From positions 501,183,001-501,247,000 of the forward strand of contig CM057453.1 in NCBI GenBank assembly GCA_016271365.2: 64,000 nt of DNA, given 5' to 3'. A program made the translations under genes and the position numbers. The stretch is from Neoceratodus forsteri (lineage: Eukaryota; Chordata; Ceratodontiformes; Ceratodontidae). This document shows positions 11,091 to 21,149 of the stretch, piece by piece; position 1 is the stretch's first letter; every line of letters starts with the position of its first letter. The notes beneath the pieces are model-generated. The model did no database searches. It saw only the letters and a program-made list of their open reading frames with translations, and was not told the DNA's origin.

Positions 11091-11975
11091 CCCTGACCAG
11101 GGAACCTTGCTGGACACTGATTGGCTACCCTGCTTCACAGCCTGCACCTTATTGGCTGCAGCCTTCTGGCTTCATCAGCGATTGGTTCCTTCAAACTTTC
11201 TCTCTCTCTCTGTGCTTTCATGCCGGCTTTTACGGTTTTCCCAGTGAAATTAATTGTGCAAGTATCTCAAATTAACCAACAATAAAAAATATATTTGCAG
11301 CTGTTCAAACTGTAATACTGTTAGTATATTTAACTATTGTGGATTCTGCCTTCTTGTCTCCTTGTTTTTGCACCATCTGCTCTCTCCCCCCTCACTCTCT
11401 ACCTCCTGCTGCTTCTTATTCTTTTACTCTCCCAGGCCCTGTAAGTTTCCCAACGCTGCCTCTGTAGCTGTTTTGCTTCTGCATAACAAAGCACAGCCAG
11501 TGGCGCCTGCCTGCAATCCTGCTGTCTGCTAATTCCCTGCTCCACGTCATCAGCTCCTGTCTCTGCACTGCCCCTTTTCTGTAACCCCTGCCCACCGATT
11601 TAGCCCTCGGCTGTTTTTCTTTGTGTCAGGTTAGCTTATCTGTTATAACCTAACCTTTTTCTTCCTGTTTCCAGGTGCCCTTGACCAGGCGGCTGTTCTC
11701 TTTCACGGCGGCAGAAGCTGACTGAGCTGCTGGCCGTCATCCATCGCCTGCCTGCCCTACGAGCACCAGAACCTGGGTAAGCCTGCCCCCCTGACCAGGG
11801 AACCTCGCTGGACACTGATTGGCTACCCCGCTTCACGGCCTGCACCTCATTGGTTGCAGCCTTCCAGCTTCATCAGCGATTGGTTCCTTCAAACTTTCTC
11901 TCTCTCTCTCTCTCTGCCTTCATGCCGGCTTTTACGGCTTTCCCAGTGAAATTAATTGTGCAAGTATTTTCTTCC
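11083..11975 (+). repeat. ~697-bp-period duplicated, CCAAT-rich module (putative LINE 5' UTR promoter)
   Basis: A ~195-bp block (11,083-11,275) recurs at about 11,780-11,975: AAGCCTGCC..CCCTGACCAGG, then GATTGGCTACC, TTGGCTGCAGCC or TTGGTTGCAGCC, GCGATTGGTTCC, (CT)n and ATGCCGGCTTTTACGG. Each copy carries three CCAAT boxes on one or the other strand. Both copies are preceded by the 102-bp unit. I infer tandem promoter monomers of the downstream LINE. An AATAAA lies at about 12,189. The rest, to 12,860, is featureless to me. Confidence 0.6.
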
Positions 11976-12861
11976 CACACCACCTTCCCCGACCCCGGCC
12001 TCTATTAAATACAGTCCTAGCCCCTCCCCTCTACGCTAATTGGTCACCGTTGAGTTCTTGCAACCCTTTTTTTTCTTTTTTCCTCCCACCATCCTCATAC
12101 AGGACATACCACTTACAACTACAATTGTCCCCTTGGTTCTCTTATAGCAGGCTGCGTGGGCGTACCACAAGCTATATCCCTTTCCTCAAATAAAGCTTGA
12201 GAATCCCATTCTTGCACACCCTCCTTATATAGTTCTCCACTATCAGTTCATACACTTACTTGGTCCCAGGCATTGAACTTTTGATCTACTTATATCGCAT
12301 ATTCCAAACCTTACCCATTTTTCACCAAAAATTCCAGAGTACTGTACTCAGTATATCCTTGTCATACTATACTCCTCTAGAATCTTGGACCTTTTTTACT
12401 TCCTCCAGGCATTATTCTTGTATACATATAATATACTATGCCCCAATCATACTCCTGGACTTATTGTCCCTCTTTATTTATTTTTTATTTATCAAGTCTA
12501 GGATTACAATTACCTTTGAGCCTTGGCTCTTTTACAAAGGTTCTATGTCAGAGAAATACAAATTATGGGGACCATCAAGACAGACATTACAACAATGTGG
12601 ACATTGCAAACAGAGTACAGATTAATACAATTCAAGGGTAGCATTGTAACAAGGCAGCCAGCAGCATTTGTCAGAGAAAATAGACAACAGATAAGAAGTG
12701 CCAGAGTCATAGGGAGAGGGAAGGGGGGAGAAGGAATGTAGGAAGGGTGGCGAGAGGGTGAAAAGTGCAGCATTGGGTATACCGAGATGTGAGGGTAGAA
12801 TCCAGTGAGGAGGGGAAACCTAGATACCCAGCCTACATCCCTTCCTGGCCCTTAATATAAG

Positions 12862-13350
12862 ATGGGTGCAGGCACTGCCCAATGGTTACTTCTGTGTGTG
12901 TCTCTGCTTACATCTTGCGTCCTCTATTTAAATCCACCATCAAAGAATACACCCAGGGATTTACAATGTGTGGATATTCTAAGCCCTATTGAATACCTTA
13001 GCTGTGCCATCCACTCCCTTCTTCCATGTTTGGACACACATCCAACTTGGCATACTGGTACCCTATCAGGATACGCCTCTGTGGACCTACAACTGTCCTG
13101 TTGCCCCGCATACTCTCCATTATTCATCACTGGTAAAGTCTTACTGTATATAACTCTAAACATGCTAGGCATCAGCCTTAAACTTCCTCCATGTCAGTAT
13201 CATGCCCCCCACAGATGTGAGCAAATCAGACTCTTGAAGCTCCTCTTAGGGTTATCCAGGAAGCTACTGCTCCTTCTATTGCTATGCTCAGGGAATGTTG
13301 AACTTAATCCTGGACCCCATCTCCCATCGGATCACCCGACGACCACCTAG
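12862..13350 (+). CDS. LINE N-terminal ORF with signal-like start and 2A-like motif
   Basis: An open frame of 162 codons. It starts MGAGTAQWLLLCVSLLTSCV, which looks like a signal peptide, and has a second hydrophobic stretch (LSRKLLLLLLLCSG) running straight into NVELNPGP at about 13,292-13,317. This matches the 2A consensus D-V/I-E-x-N-P-G-P, except that the first Asp is Asn. 2A peptides make the ribosome skip a bond between G and P. They are known in several APE-type LINEs, just upstream of the endonuclease, as here. The frame stops 10 codons later, while the endonuclease continues in another frame, so a small indel separates them. Confidence 0.65.
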   Translation: MGAGTAQWLLLCVSLLTSCVLYLNPPSKNTPRDLQCVDILSPIEYLSCAIHSLLPCLDTHPTWHTGTLSGYASVDLQLSCCPAYSPLFITGKVLLYITLNMLGISLKLPPCQYHAPHRCEQIRLLKLLLGLSRKLLLLLLLCSGNVELNPGPHLPSDHPTTT

Positions 13351-14421
13351 CCTTAAAGGCCTAAGCTTTATGCATGTTAATGCGTGCAGCCTGTTGAAAC
13401 AAATTGGCTCCATCCAGGCCTGGATATGCCACATTAACCCTGACATTTTGGTTGTCACTGAAACGTGGCTCCGCCTGGCTACAACCAACTTCGAAGTAAA
13501 CCTGCCTGCTTACTCACTGTTCCAGACCCATAGGCACTACAGGGGTGGTGGGGTTGCTATCTATATTAAGGAAAAATTCTCTGTCTCCGTTATCGACTCT
13601 ACATCTGTCCAAAACGAGTTTGAAAGCCTTACCCTTCAGGTTGGGATCTCTTCTGGCATCTCACTTTGTGTGTCAGGCTGCTACAGACCCCCTTCTGCAG
13701 GGTTACAACTTCTGGATCACTTAAAGTAAGGTCTTGGGTCATAGATCCTCAGAGTCTGTGCTACTAGGTGATATCAGCCTAGATTGGTTGTCTAGTGCCT
13801 CAGCTCCTCTAAAAAACACTTTGTAACTCACTTGGATGGACCCAGCTAATCAATAAAACTACCCACCCAAACAAGTTAAATCCTACCAACAGCACCCTGC
13901 TGGATATTATCTTAGTTAATAAACCGTATTTGTTTACCCATGCTGGAGTATTCTTCTCTGACATCAGTGATCACTCCTTCATTGCTTGTGTCAGGTCCAA
14001 TCATGCTCCGCCGCCTGCTTCTAAATTTTCTACCAAAAGATGTCGATGTAACTTTGATCCTGGGGAGTATATTTTGGAACTGAGCCACTCCATGCACTGG
14101 CAGGACTTTTACCTAGCTAAATCTGTCACCTCAGCATATAAAATTTTTCAAGAAATTGTGTTAGGAGTACTTAATAGGCAAGCACCACTAGTGAAGGTCC
14201 GAGTCAGGAACAAATCTTGTCAGTGGTTTACTGAGGAATTGAAGGACGCAATGAGGAACAGGGACAGGCTTTGGAAAACTGCCCGAAATACTAAACTGAC
14301 AAATGATTGGATTTCCTTCAGGAGAGTGAGAAACCTTTGCACTAAGATGGTTAGAGAAGCAAAGACTAACTTCTTTCGCTCACAACTTGATCTCTCGGCC
14401 AACTGCCCCTCCAAATTCTGA
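13330..14421 (+). pseudogene. LINE endonuclease and linker
   Basis: APE endonuclease: FMHVNACSLLKQIGSIQAW, DILVVTETWL (catalytic Glu), then RGGGVAIYIKE, CYRPPS, GDISLDW (the GDFN box, mutated) and ISDHSFIACV at about 13,960. A linker with the WFTEELKDAMRNRDRLWK helix follows. A stop at 13,727-13,729 and a frame change before 13,930 break it. It would nick the target strand. Confidence 0.78.
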
Positions 14422-15900
14422 AGGATAATTAAGGGTATAGAAGGCCATTCGGCTGGGACTTTCTTGCCTACCAAAATCTTGTTGGGTACTACCATACTCA
14501 CTGATAAACCGTCAGTCCTTGATGCCTTCAACAGTCATTTTGCTACAGCAGGTCTCGCCTTCGATTCTTCTCCCGCCAGTAATCTTCGAGCACAACTTGT
14601 GGTTGATAAACAAGGCACCTCCTCCTCCAGTCAGACCTTCTCGCTTCAACCCACATCTCTGAAAGAGGTGGAAGATCTCCTGTTAAAACTGGATGTCAGA
14701 AAAAGCGCAGGTGACGATCATATCGACTCATTTTTTCTGAAGATTGGCTATAGGGTCCTAGCTGTGCGTATTACACATCTGTTTAACCTATCTCTGTCGC
14801 AAGGCGACCTTCCTCCTATCCGGAAAATGGCACATGTCATCCCTTTGTTTAAGTCAGGTGACCCCTGTGACCTAAATAACTATAGGCCTATTTCCCTTCT
14901 CCCTATCCTGTCTAAGTTATTGGGAAAAAATCATGAACACCCAGCTCAGGAACCATCTGGAATCATCAAAACTTCTCAACCCATTACAATCAGGGTTCAG
15001 AGCACAACACAGCACTACTTCCACTTTGGCCAAAGTCACTAATGATTGGCAGAGTGAGTTGGATAATAAGAACTTCATCTGTGCAGTTTTCCTGGACCTA
15101 AGTAAGGCCTTCGATACCGTTGATCATAGTCTGCTCCTCATATCCCTTCAAACCATTGGACTGGATGCTCTTTCTCTCAAATGGTTCAGCAATTACCTTG
15201 CTGACCATTCAAAGCAAGTAAAAAGCGGATAGTGAAGTCTCTCCTTTAAAAGCCTTTTGGAGAGGCGTTTCCCCAAGGCTCCATTTTGGGTCCCCTGCTC
15301 TTTGCACTTTACATCAACAGAATCAATGCTACCATTAAAAAGGCCCACATTCACTTATTTGCAGATGATACAGTACTTTATTCTAGCGGATCTTCCCCCC
15401 CCAAATGGCATGCTCTGAACTACAGGATGATTTCAATCAACTACAGACTCAGCTCTTAAAGCAGAAGCTGCTTCTAAATGCCAAGAAGACAAAAGTGATG
15501 TTCTTGTCACCCTTTCCTAACCTAGCAAACCCGGCCACGACGGGGCTACTCCCCCCAATTACTACAATACTGGGTGAACAGTTGGAGTACGTATCAACAT
15601 TTAAATATTTGAGGGTTTGGCTGGATTCTAGACTCTTCTTCATTGTTCACATAGAAGAGCTGATAAGGAAACTTAGAATGAGACTTGGCCTTTTCTATAG
15701 GATAACAAAATCTCCTCACCAGGGATGCAAAATTGAAGCTAGTCCAAACTGCCTTCTTCTCTTTATTAGACTAAGCTGATTTCTGCTGCAGCCAGGGTCC
15801 TGCAGGTGCTCTTTCCAAACATGATATGCTCTACCATAGAGCTCTAAGGTTTATAATGGGCCTTTCACTATTCCACCCATCATTGCTCCCTGTACTCGGC
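14422..15900 (+). pseudogene. LINE reverse transcriptase
   Basis: RT motifs in order: LDVRKSAGDDHIDSFFLK, LNNYRPISLLPILSKLL, PLQSGFRAQHSTTS, FLDLSKAFDTVDHSLLL (catalytic Asp), [26 protein letters not shown] at about 15,358, and LNAKKTKVMF. Shifts near 14,930, 15,230 and 15,400 break the frame. Decayed C-terminal sequence extends to about 16,260, followed by a 3' UTR to 16,740. Confidence 0.8.
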
Positions 15901-16759
15901 GGTAGGTTGGTCATCTCTTAGCTTTAGACGCCAGAGAAATGCTGCGATCTGGATCTACAAAAGCATCCTAAATAAACTGCCTGACTACATCTCAGACTGC
16001 TTACCTCTCTGCTCATTAAGTAAGTATTCCCTGAGAAGTGCCTCTTATATTTCGCTGAAAGTGCCCAAGGCCAAATCTCGGTTTGACGGGGCATCTATTA
16101 GCCACGCATGGCCTCTTTTGTGGAACAAGATACAAAAGAATCTCAAAATCAATAACCCCATTAGTCTGGCAGCTTTCAAAACCTTATATACATTCCGTTT
16201 CAAGGAATCCTATGTCTGTTCCTCCTGACCTAGGTTCCTTTCCCTTCAGAGCTTACTACTCTATTCTCTGACCTTGCCCCTGCCTTGTCATGGCTTTGGG
16301 TCTCTTTCTGTTGTTGTCGCCACTCATTGCCGTACCCTTGCCTTCCTCCTTCACTCCCCTGCCCACATCTACACTTTATATCCACTTACCCGTGACATTT
16401 TAACCCTACTTTTGTCTGTCTATCTGTTTTTTGACTGAGCATACTCTGTACTTACTGTTTCCCCCATGTTCTGCACTTTGTATACGATGCACGAATTATC
16501 TATCTGTAATTAATGTTTTTACAATCTTTTGTACCATTTACTTGCATTTATACTGCCTTTGCCTAATTGTTGTACTCATAATTGACATTGTATGTTGATC
16601 TCACCTAAATTGTAATTTGATGTACACATACTTGAAATCGTAAGTTGATCTCACCTATATTGTATTACCTATTGTTTGTTCCAGGTCCACCTTGAAAATG
16701 AGCTTGCTCAACGGTGCCCGCCTGGTTAAATAAAGATTTTGATTGATTGATTGATAGTA

Positions 16760-17395
16760 CATCACAAGGCCTCTGCATATACATTAGGGGACATGTGTGG
16801 AGTACCTGTACCCACCTAACAACCATTCATCCCTGGCACTGCATGCACCAAATAGGGCATCAAGGCAGGAGTTCTCAAATATTTAGGCATCATGACAGGA
16901 TCCAGGGTATTTGACAAACACGTTAGTGATGATACCTGATGCATCCAATACTATTTGGCAATTTATACTGTGGTATCCCTTGTGGTTCTAGTACGCCTCC
17001 TCATCTATAGTTGGGGCCAGGATTCCCACCTACATGCAGTCTACGGCCCTCAGTACATTAGGCATGGCATGCATGGATAAGAATGCCTCCTTTGTGGCCT
17101 TTATGTCTGACGCCACTATGGGAAATGATCCACATGCAGGACCAAGGTATTGATGACCTGGTGCAGTGCCATGCTCATGGAAGACTGGCTGACACCCATG
17201 ATGTCCCCTGCTACCCTCTGGAATGACCCTGTGGCATAGTACACTAGGGTAAATTGCACCTTTGTCTCAATGGACATCACTCATGACCGCCTGTCATCAG
17301 GCCACATGGAGCCAGACCATGTCACATAGCCCTGCGATTATGGCATGGGCCAGATGAAAGCACTCAACACAGTGAGTATCCTGCAGGGTGTTGGT
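16760..17395 (-). pseudogene. Harbinger A transposase main exon
   Basis: HARBI1-type DDE transposase read leftward across frames. It shows YYATGSFQRVAGDIMGVSQS, SMSMALHQVINTL, the first catalytic block (TAC for DCTHV, Asp not readable), APTIDEE..NHKGYHSINCQ, FVKYPGSCHDA (second catalytic Asp, near 16,880) and DEWLLG at the end. Directly after WLLG the sequence GGTGGGTA resembles a splice donor at the position where other Harbingers have it. Stops and shifts are numerous. The conserved next residues DSGYP are found at 10,599, so the intron now spans about 6.1 kb because a LINE entered it. Confidence 0.7.
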
Positions 17396-17509
17396 GTCCA
17401 ATCATGGATGAAATACACGTGGACATTGCCTTGACCTCAGTACCTATTCGTGCTCCCTCTCCCCGTTCAATAGGAGAAGAGTCATTAATAGTCATACATA
17501 ATGCCCAAG

Positions 17510-17702
17510 ACATGGTTATTGACACAAAAAGAGAATACAGACAACTCAAAAAGTGATTATTCATAAACAAGGAGAATATACAGTATGTGATACAAGTAGT
17601 GGTTATTCACTCAAGAGAATACATGCGACACAAGAAGTGGTTATTCACACAAGAAGAGAATGCATGTGATGCAAGAAGTGGTTATTGGCACAAAAAGAGA
17701 TC
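17510..17702. repeat. ~43-bp minisatellite, about 4.5 copies
   Basis: Units begin with GAGAATAC or GAGAATGC and end with AAGTGGTTATTCACACAAGA, repeated with differences. It adjoins the 33-bp array on its right and the right edge of Harbinger A on its left. Confidence 0.7.
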
Positions 17703-17704
17703 CA

Positions 17705-18395
17705 CCAGTCTTCAAACAAAATAGATGTATGCATCAACCCACCCAACTGCAAACAAAATGGAAGCATGTATCCCCTTGTCTGCAAACAAAATGGAGACAT
17801 GTATCCACCCATCTTCAAACGAAATGGAGACAGGCATCCACCCATTTTCAAACAAAATGGAGGCATGCATCCATCTACTGTATCTGCAAACAAAATGGAA
17901 GCATGCATGCCCACATCTGCAAACAAAATGGAGACATGCATCCACCCATCAGCAAATGAAATGGAGGCATGCATCCACCCATCTGCGAATGAAATGGAGG
18001 CATGCATCCACCCATCTGCAAACAAAATGGAGACATGCATCCACCCAATTGCAAACTAAATGGAGGCATGCATCCATCTATCTGCAAACAAAATAGAAGC
18101 ATGCATCCCCCATCTGCAAACAAAATGGAGACATGCATTCCCCATCTGCAAACAAAATGGAGGCACGCATCCACCCATTAGCAAACAAAATGGAAGCATA
18201 CATCCCTGTCTGCAAACAAAATAGAGGCATGCATCCCCCCATCTACAAACAAAATGGAGACATGCATTCACCCATCTGCAAACGAAATGGAGGCATGCAT
18301 CCACCCACCTGCAAATGAAATGGAGGCATGCATCCACCCATCAGCAAACAGAATGGAGACATGCATCCACCCATTTGCAAACAAAATGGAGACAC
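17705..18395. repeat. 33-bp minisatellite, about 20 copies
   Basis: The consensus unit starts TGCAAACAAAATGGAGGCAT and continues GCATCCACCCATC, period 33. Variants carry GAGACATGCATCC or GAAGCATGCATCC. Because 33 is a multiple of three and the unit lacks stops in several frames, both strands show spurious ORFs with 11-residue repeats. A single unit recurs at about 24,600 beside the second copy of the flanking 1-kb repeat. Confidence 0.88.
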
Positions 18396-18857
18396 ACCAC
18401 TAAACACCTGGTGGAATCAATCAAAACGGTTCAGCATTAAAGCTCACATTCTGATCAGTGTGCCATTGGTCTATATTCCATGGATAACAGACTTTTAGTG
18501 TAAAACTAACACAGAAAAGACCCGCAGGAAACATTACAGTATTTTGCACAGTCAATCATTTTTTAAGACCCCACCACCACCAAACACATGAATTATCTAG
18601 CTGACCAATATGACGCAGAGAGAAGACTGTTGCTTAATTAGGCACCACAACATGAATCATGGAAAAGGTGCTTATTACCACATAGTACACCAACACCTCC
18701 CCCCACAAAACAAAGTAGCTCCATAGCTTGGTGGCTTGCCTAACAACAAATGCTGTAGGTACCCTGTGATGCAACAAGAAAATCCACAAGTGGTGTCGCC
18801 CTTTAATAAACACTGTATATGTGCATAAACAGGACATTAATATTGTGGCCAGTATCA
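18396..18857. repeat. 1-kb repeat, copy 1 left part
   Basis: Matches 24,630-25,100 by eye: the ACTAAAC start, TTCTGATCA.TGTG, TGGATAA..GACAGTC-like, the polypurine and TTAATTAGG.CACCACAACAT blocks and TATTGTGGCCAGTA at the end. It is cut here by the CR1 insertion and resumes at 24,013. Confidence 0.7.
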
Positions 18858-19622
18858 TCTTCTTCCAAGTTGTGTACAGGGTGTGCTTGGAAACAACTGA
18901 GAAGCTGCGTGGGATATACTATTTTGGACTAAATATCTGTAACTAATCGCTCCCTCTCTTGCTTACATCTAAGAGAAGTTTTCCTCACTTTTAAAGTGGT
19001 ATTGCTTTGTGTTTGTTTTAGTTTTTAATTCAGGAAGGGGTTTTTAAAACTGCTTATCTTCTCAGCATCCTCAGAAGGGCTGAAATAACTGCATATTTGA
19101 ATTTCCTTTGTGGCTAACTGGACTGATTACTAGAATTCTGTGAGAATCTGCATCAATATATTTTGCAACTTTTGGTGGGGTTGCGTGATTCAAAATAGCA
19201 AAAGCTGCAGTTTGTAATTGGATGCCAGACATAGCCTGAGGTGGGGGTAATTGTCTTCACAAGTCAGAGGTCTGCATCAAAGCCATTTGTCTAGCTAGAC
19301 CATTTCAGCATTGTTCAATTACTATAAACTAGTGGTGTGATCCTGTTTGAGGCAGAAGTCCATCTTCTTCCAAGTTGTGTACAGGGTGTGCTTGGAAACA
19401 ACTGAGAAGCTGCGTGGGATATACTATTTTGGACTAAATATCTGTAACTAATCTCTCTCTCTCTCTTGCTTACATCTGAGAGAAGTTTTCCTCACTTTTA
19501 AAGTGGTATTGCTTTGTGTTTGTTTTAGTTTTTAATTCAGGAAGGGGGTTTCTAAAACTGCTTATCTTGTCAGCATCCTCAGAAGGGCTGAAATAACTGC
19601 ATATTTGATTTTTCTTTGTGGT
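18856..19622 (+). promoter_or_regulatory. CR1 5' UTR tandem monomers (505-bp period)
   Basis: CATCTTCTTCCAAGTTGTGT starts at 18,856 and again at 19,361. The two ~260-bp blocks are nearly identical through GAAATAACTGCATATTTGA, separated by ~245 bp of unrelated sequence. Tandem 5' monomers carry internal promoters in some LINEs, such as mouse L1; that function is inferred. From 19,623 to 20,069 the leader continues to ORF1. Confidence 0.65.
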
Positions 19623-19989
19623 TAACAAACCACCAGGCTGTTTTGGGGCTGGAGAGGTTTACCTGTGTCTGACTTGGATGTCTGGATTTTTCTTTGTTTG
19701 ATTAGCAGGGTACTTTCTCTGTCAAATTGTTGTGTAGGGTATCTTGCTGACAGGAAGGCACTCATCACAGCGGTGGGTGAGAGCTTTTAGCTGATTGTTT
19801 TGTGAGGGCACAGTTTAGGCCCAACCCACTCACCCCTCACCCCACCCACCCTGGAAATAGTTCCTTTATACCTGAGGTTCTGACATCATTTCCTAGTGCA
19901 AGGTGCATTTCACTGTCATATCCTCTCTAGCACACTGCACTGACAATATAAGCATACACATTGTATAATATATATATTTCTATATAACA

Positions 19990-20000
19990 AATCACACACG

Positions 20001-20043
<43 letters not shown>
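19990..20043. repeat. (CA)n microsatellite
   Basis: About 25 CA units inside the CR1 leader, just upstream of ORF1. Confidence 0.95.
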
Positions 20044-20069
20044 CACAAAAAAATGAAAACTAGATAAAC

Positions 20070-21020
20070 ATGTGGGGAGTAGGGCAATGTAATGGCTGTG
20101 GGGCAGCAGTCTTCTGGGAGTCTTTCTGGAGGCTGAGATGCTGCCCTATTTGCAGACAACTATCTGCCCTGAAGGAGGAAGTTGCCCGTCTTCAGGCCGC
20201 ACTGGACAGTAGTGAGGAAACCTTTCCCCAGGCCACACTGGACAGTAGGAAGGGAACCTCCCCCATCCAGGGAGCACTAGCGCCACCACCACTACCTCAT
20301 AGGTTGTGAAGAAAACACAGCAGTTGGACCACAGTGGGCTCAGGGAGGGTGAGGAGGGTGGAACAGAGGCACACCCAGTCAATTGTTCCAGTCCACAATC
20401 CATACACCATTCTGGGGGAGCATAGCTCCCCTATGGATGCACCCACAGAGAAGACTGATGACAACTGTCACAAGGGAGGCCCACAGGAAGGAGGCAGAAG
20501 ACACCACAGGGAAAGGAAGCAGCTCCTGGTGGGGGACTCAATTACTAGGGGTATAGAACTGGGGGGAGCTGGGAAAACTGAAGTAAGGTGCCTGCCTGGT
20601 GCCATGGCTTGGAGGGACAGGAAGTGCATCCTCAGGATCACGAGAACAGCTGCAAGGGATTCTAAGCTAGACATAATTGTCCACCTAGGGACAAATGACT
20701 TGGCTCATCATGAGATTAGAGCAGTGCAGGAGGACATTGCAGAGTTGGAGAGGGACCTAAGACAAGTAGTACACACAGTATCCTTCTCAGAGGTGCTGCC
20801 TGTCAAAGGCATGGGGGAGGCGAGGGTAACTGGCACCATGCAGTTTAATGAATGGTTGAAAAAATGGTGCGGAGCACAGGGTTTTGGCTTCATTGGGGAC
20901 TGGGGTTCCACCTGGAGGGACACCAGCCTATACTGGCAGGATGGTCTGCATCTGTCCAGGAAGGGAACAAGTCTTTTGAGCAATCAGTTTAAATGCTTCA
21001 TTTGCAAGCTTTTAAACTAG
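20070..21020 (+). pseudogene. CR1 ORF1 protein: zinc/coiled-coil start and SGNH esterase domain
   Basis: Nucleic-acid-handling protein of CR1. The first segment (20,070-20,309) has cysteine pairs CNGCG and CCPIC and a short coiled coil (QLSALKEEVARLQAAL). After a stop and shift, 20,334-21,020 carries a SGNH-hydrolase-like esterase: LLVGDSITRGIEL (nucleophile Ser block), VHLGTNDLAHHE (block III), and DGLHLSRKG (catalytic Asp-x-x-His). CR1 ORF1 proteins are known to contain such an esterase. The three catalytic blocks are intact. The UGA/UAG-type break between the halves at about 20,307 makes the copy defective. Confidence 0.8.
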
Positions 21021-21149
21021 TCAAAGGGGGAGGCACTGACAAGCAGCAGGAAAATCCCAGCCTCTCCCTACAAAACAGGGTACTAAATGAGAAAAAGACC
21101 GAGGTAGAACGGTCAGTGGGGGATGCTGCAACAGAAGGTAAAGCCATCA

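Larger units (their letters stand above)
12260..16757 (+). mobile_element. Second L2/CR1-group LINE, nearly complete, in the Harbinger A intron
   Basis: Contains a hydrophobic N-terminal ORF ending in a 2A-like motif, an APE endonuclease, an RT and a 3' end CCGCCTGGTTAAATAAAG followed by (GATT)n to 16,757. Immediately beyond lies the Harbinger A transposase exon, so insertion was into that element's intron. The 5' limit is uncertain; tandem repeats back to 10.63 kb may be part of its 5' UTR. Several frameshifts show it is inactive. Confidence 0.78.
5391..17501. mobile_element. Harbinger A, a broken PIF/Harbinger transposon with nested insertions
   Basis: Three islands carry Harbinger sequence: a Myb-like gene on + (5,641-7,225), the transposase C-terminal exon on - (10,599-10,580 and 7,790-7,443), and the transposase main exon on - (about 17,395-16,760). 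The genes face each other. An L2-like LINE sits inside the last transposase exon, and a second LINE with its repeats fills the intron. Without these insertions the element would be about 3.2-3.5 kb, normal for the family. The left end may start at GGGGCCTATGCACTAAT (5,391); a weakly similar inverted end, CATAATGCCC, stops near 17,501. Boundaries are tentative and no 3-bp target site is assigned. Confidence 0.7.

Noticed and set aside
10596..11147. Minus-strand frames with SVSCCRHESEWLPGQGHPGS-like repeats
   Set aside because: Artefact of the 102-bp tandem repeat, whose length is divisible by three.
17645..18337. Repeated MEACIHPSANK-type and FADGWMHASIL-type proteins on both strands
   Set aside because: These are products of the 33-bp minisatellite read in several frames.
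17500..18400. CRISPR-like array
   Set aside because: Units are directly adjoining with no unique spacers; it is a eukaryotic minisatellite.
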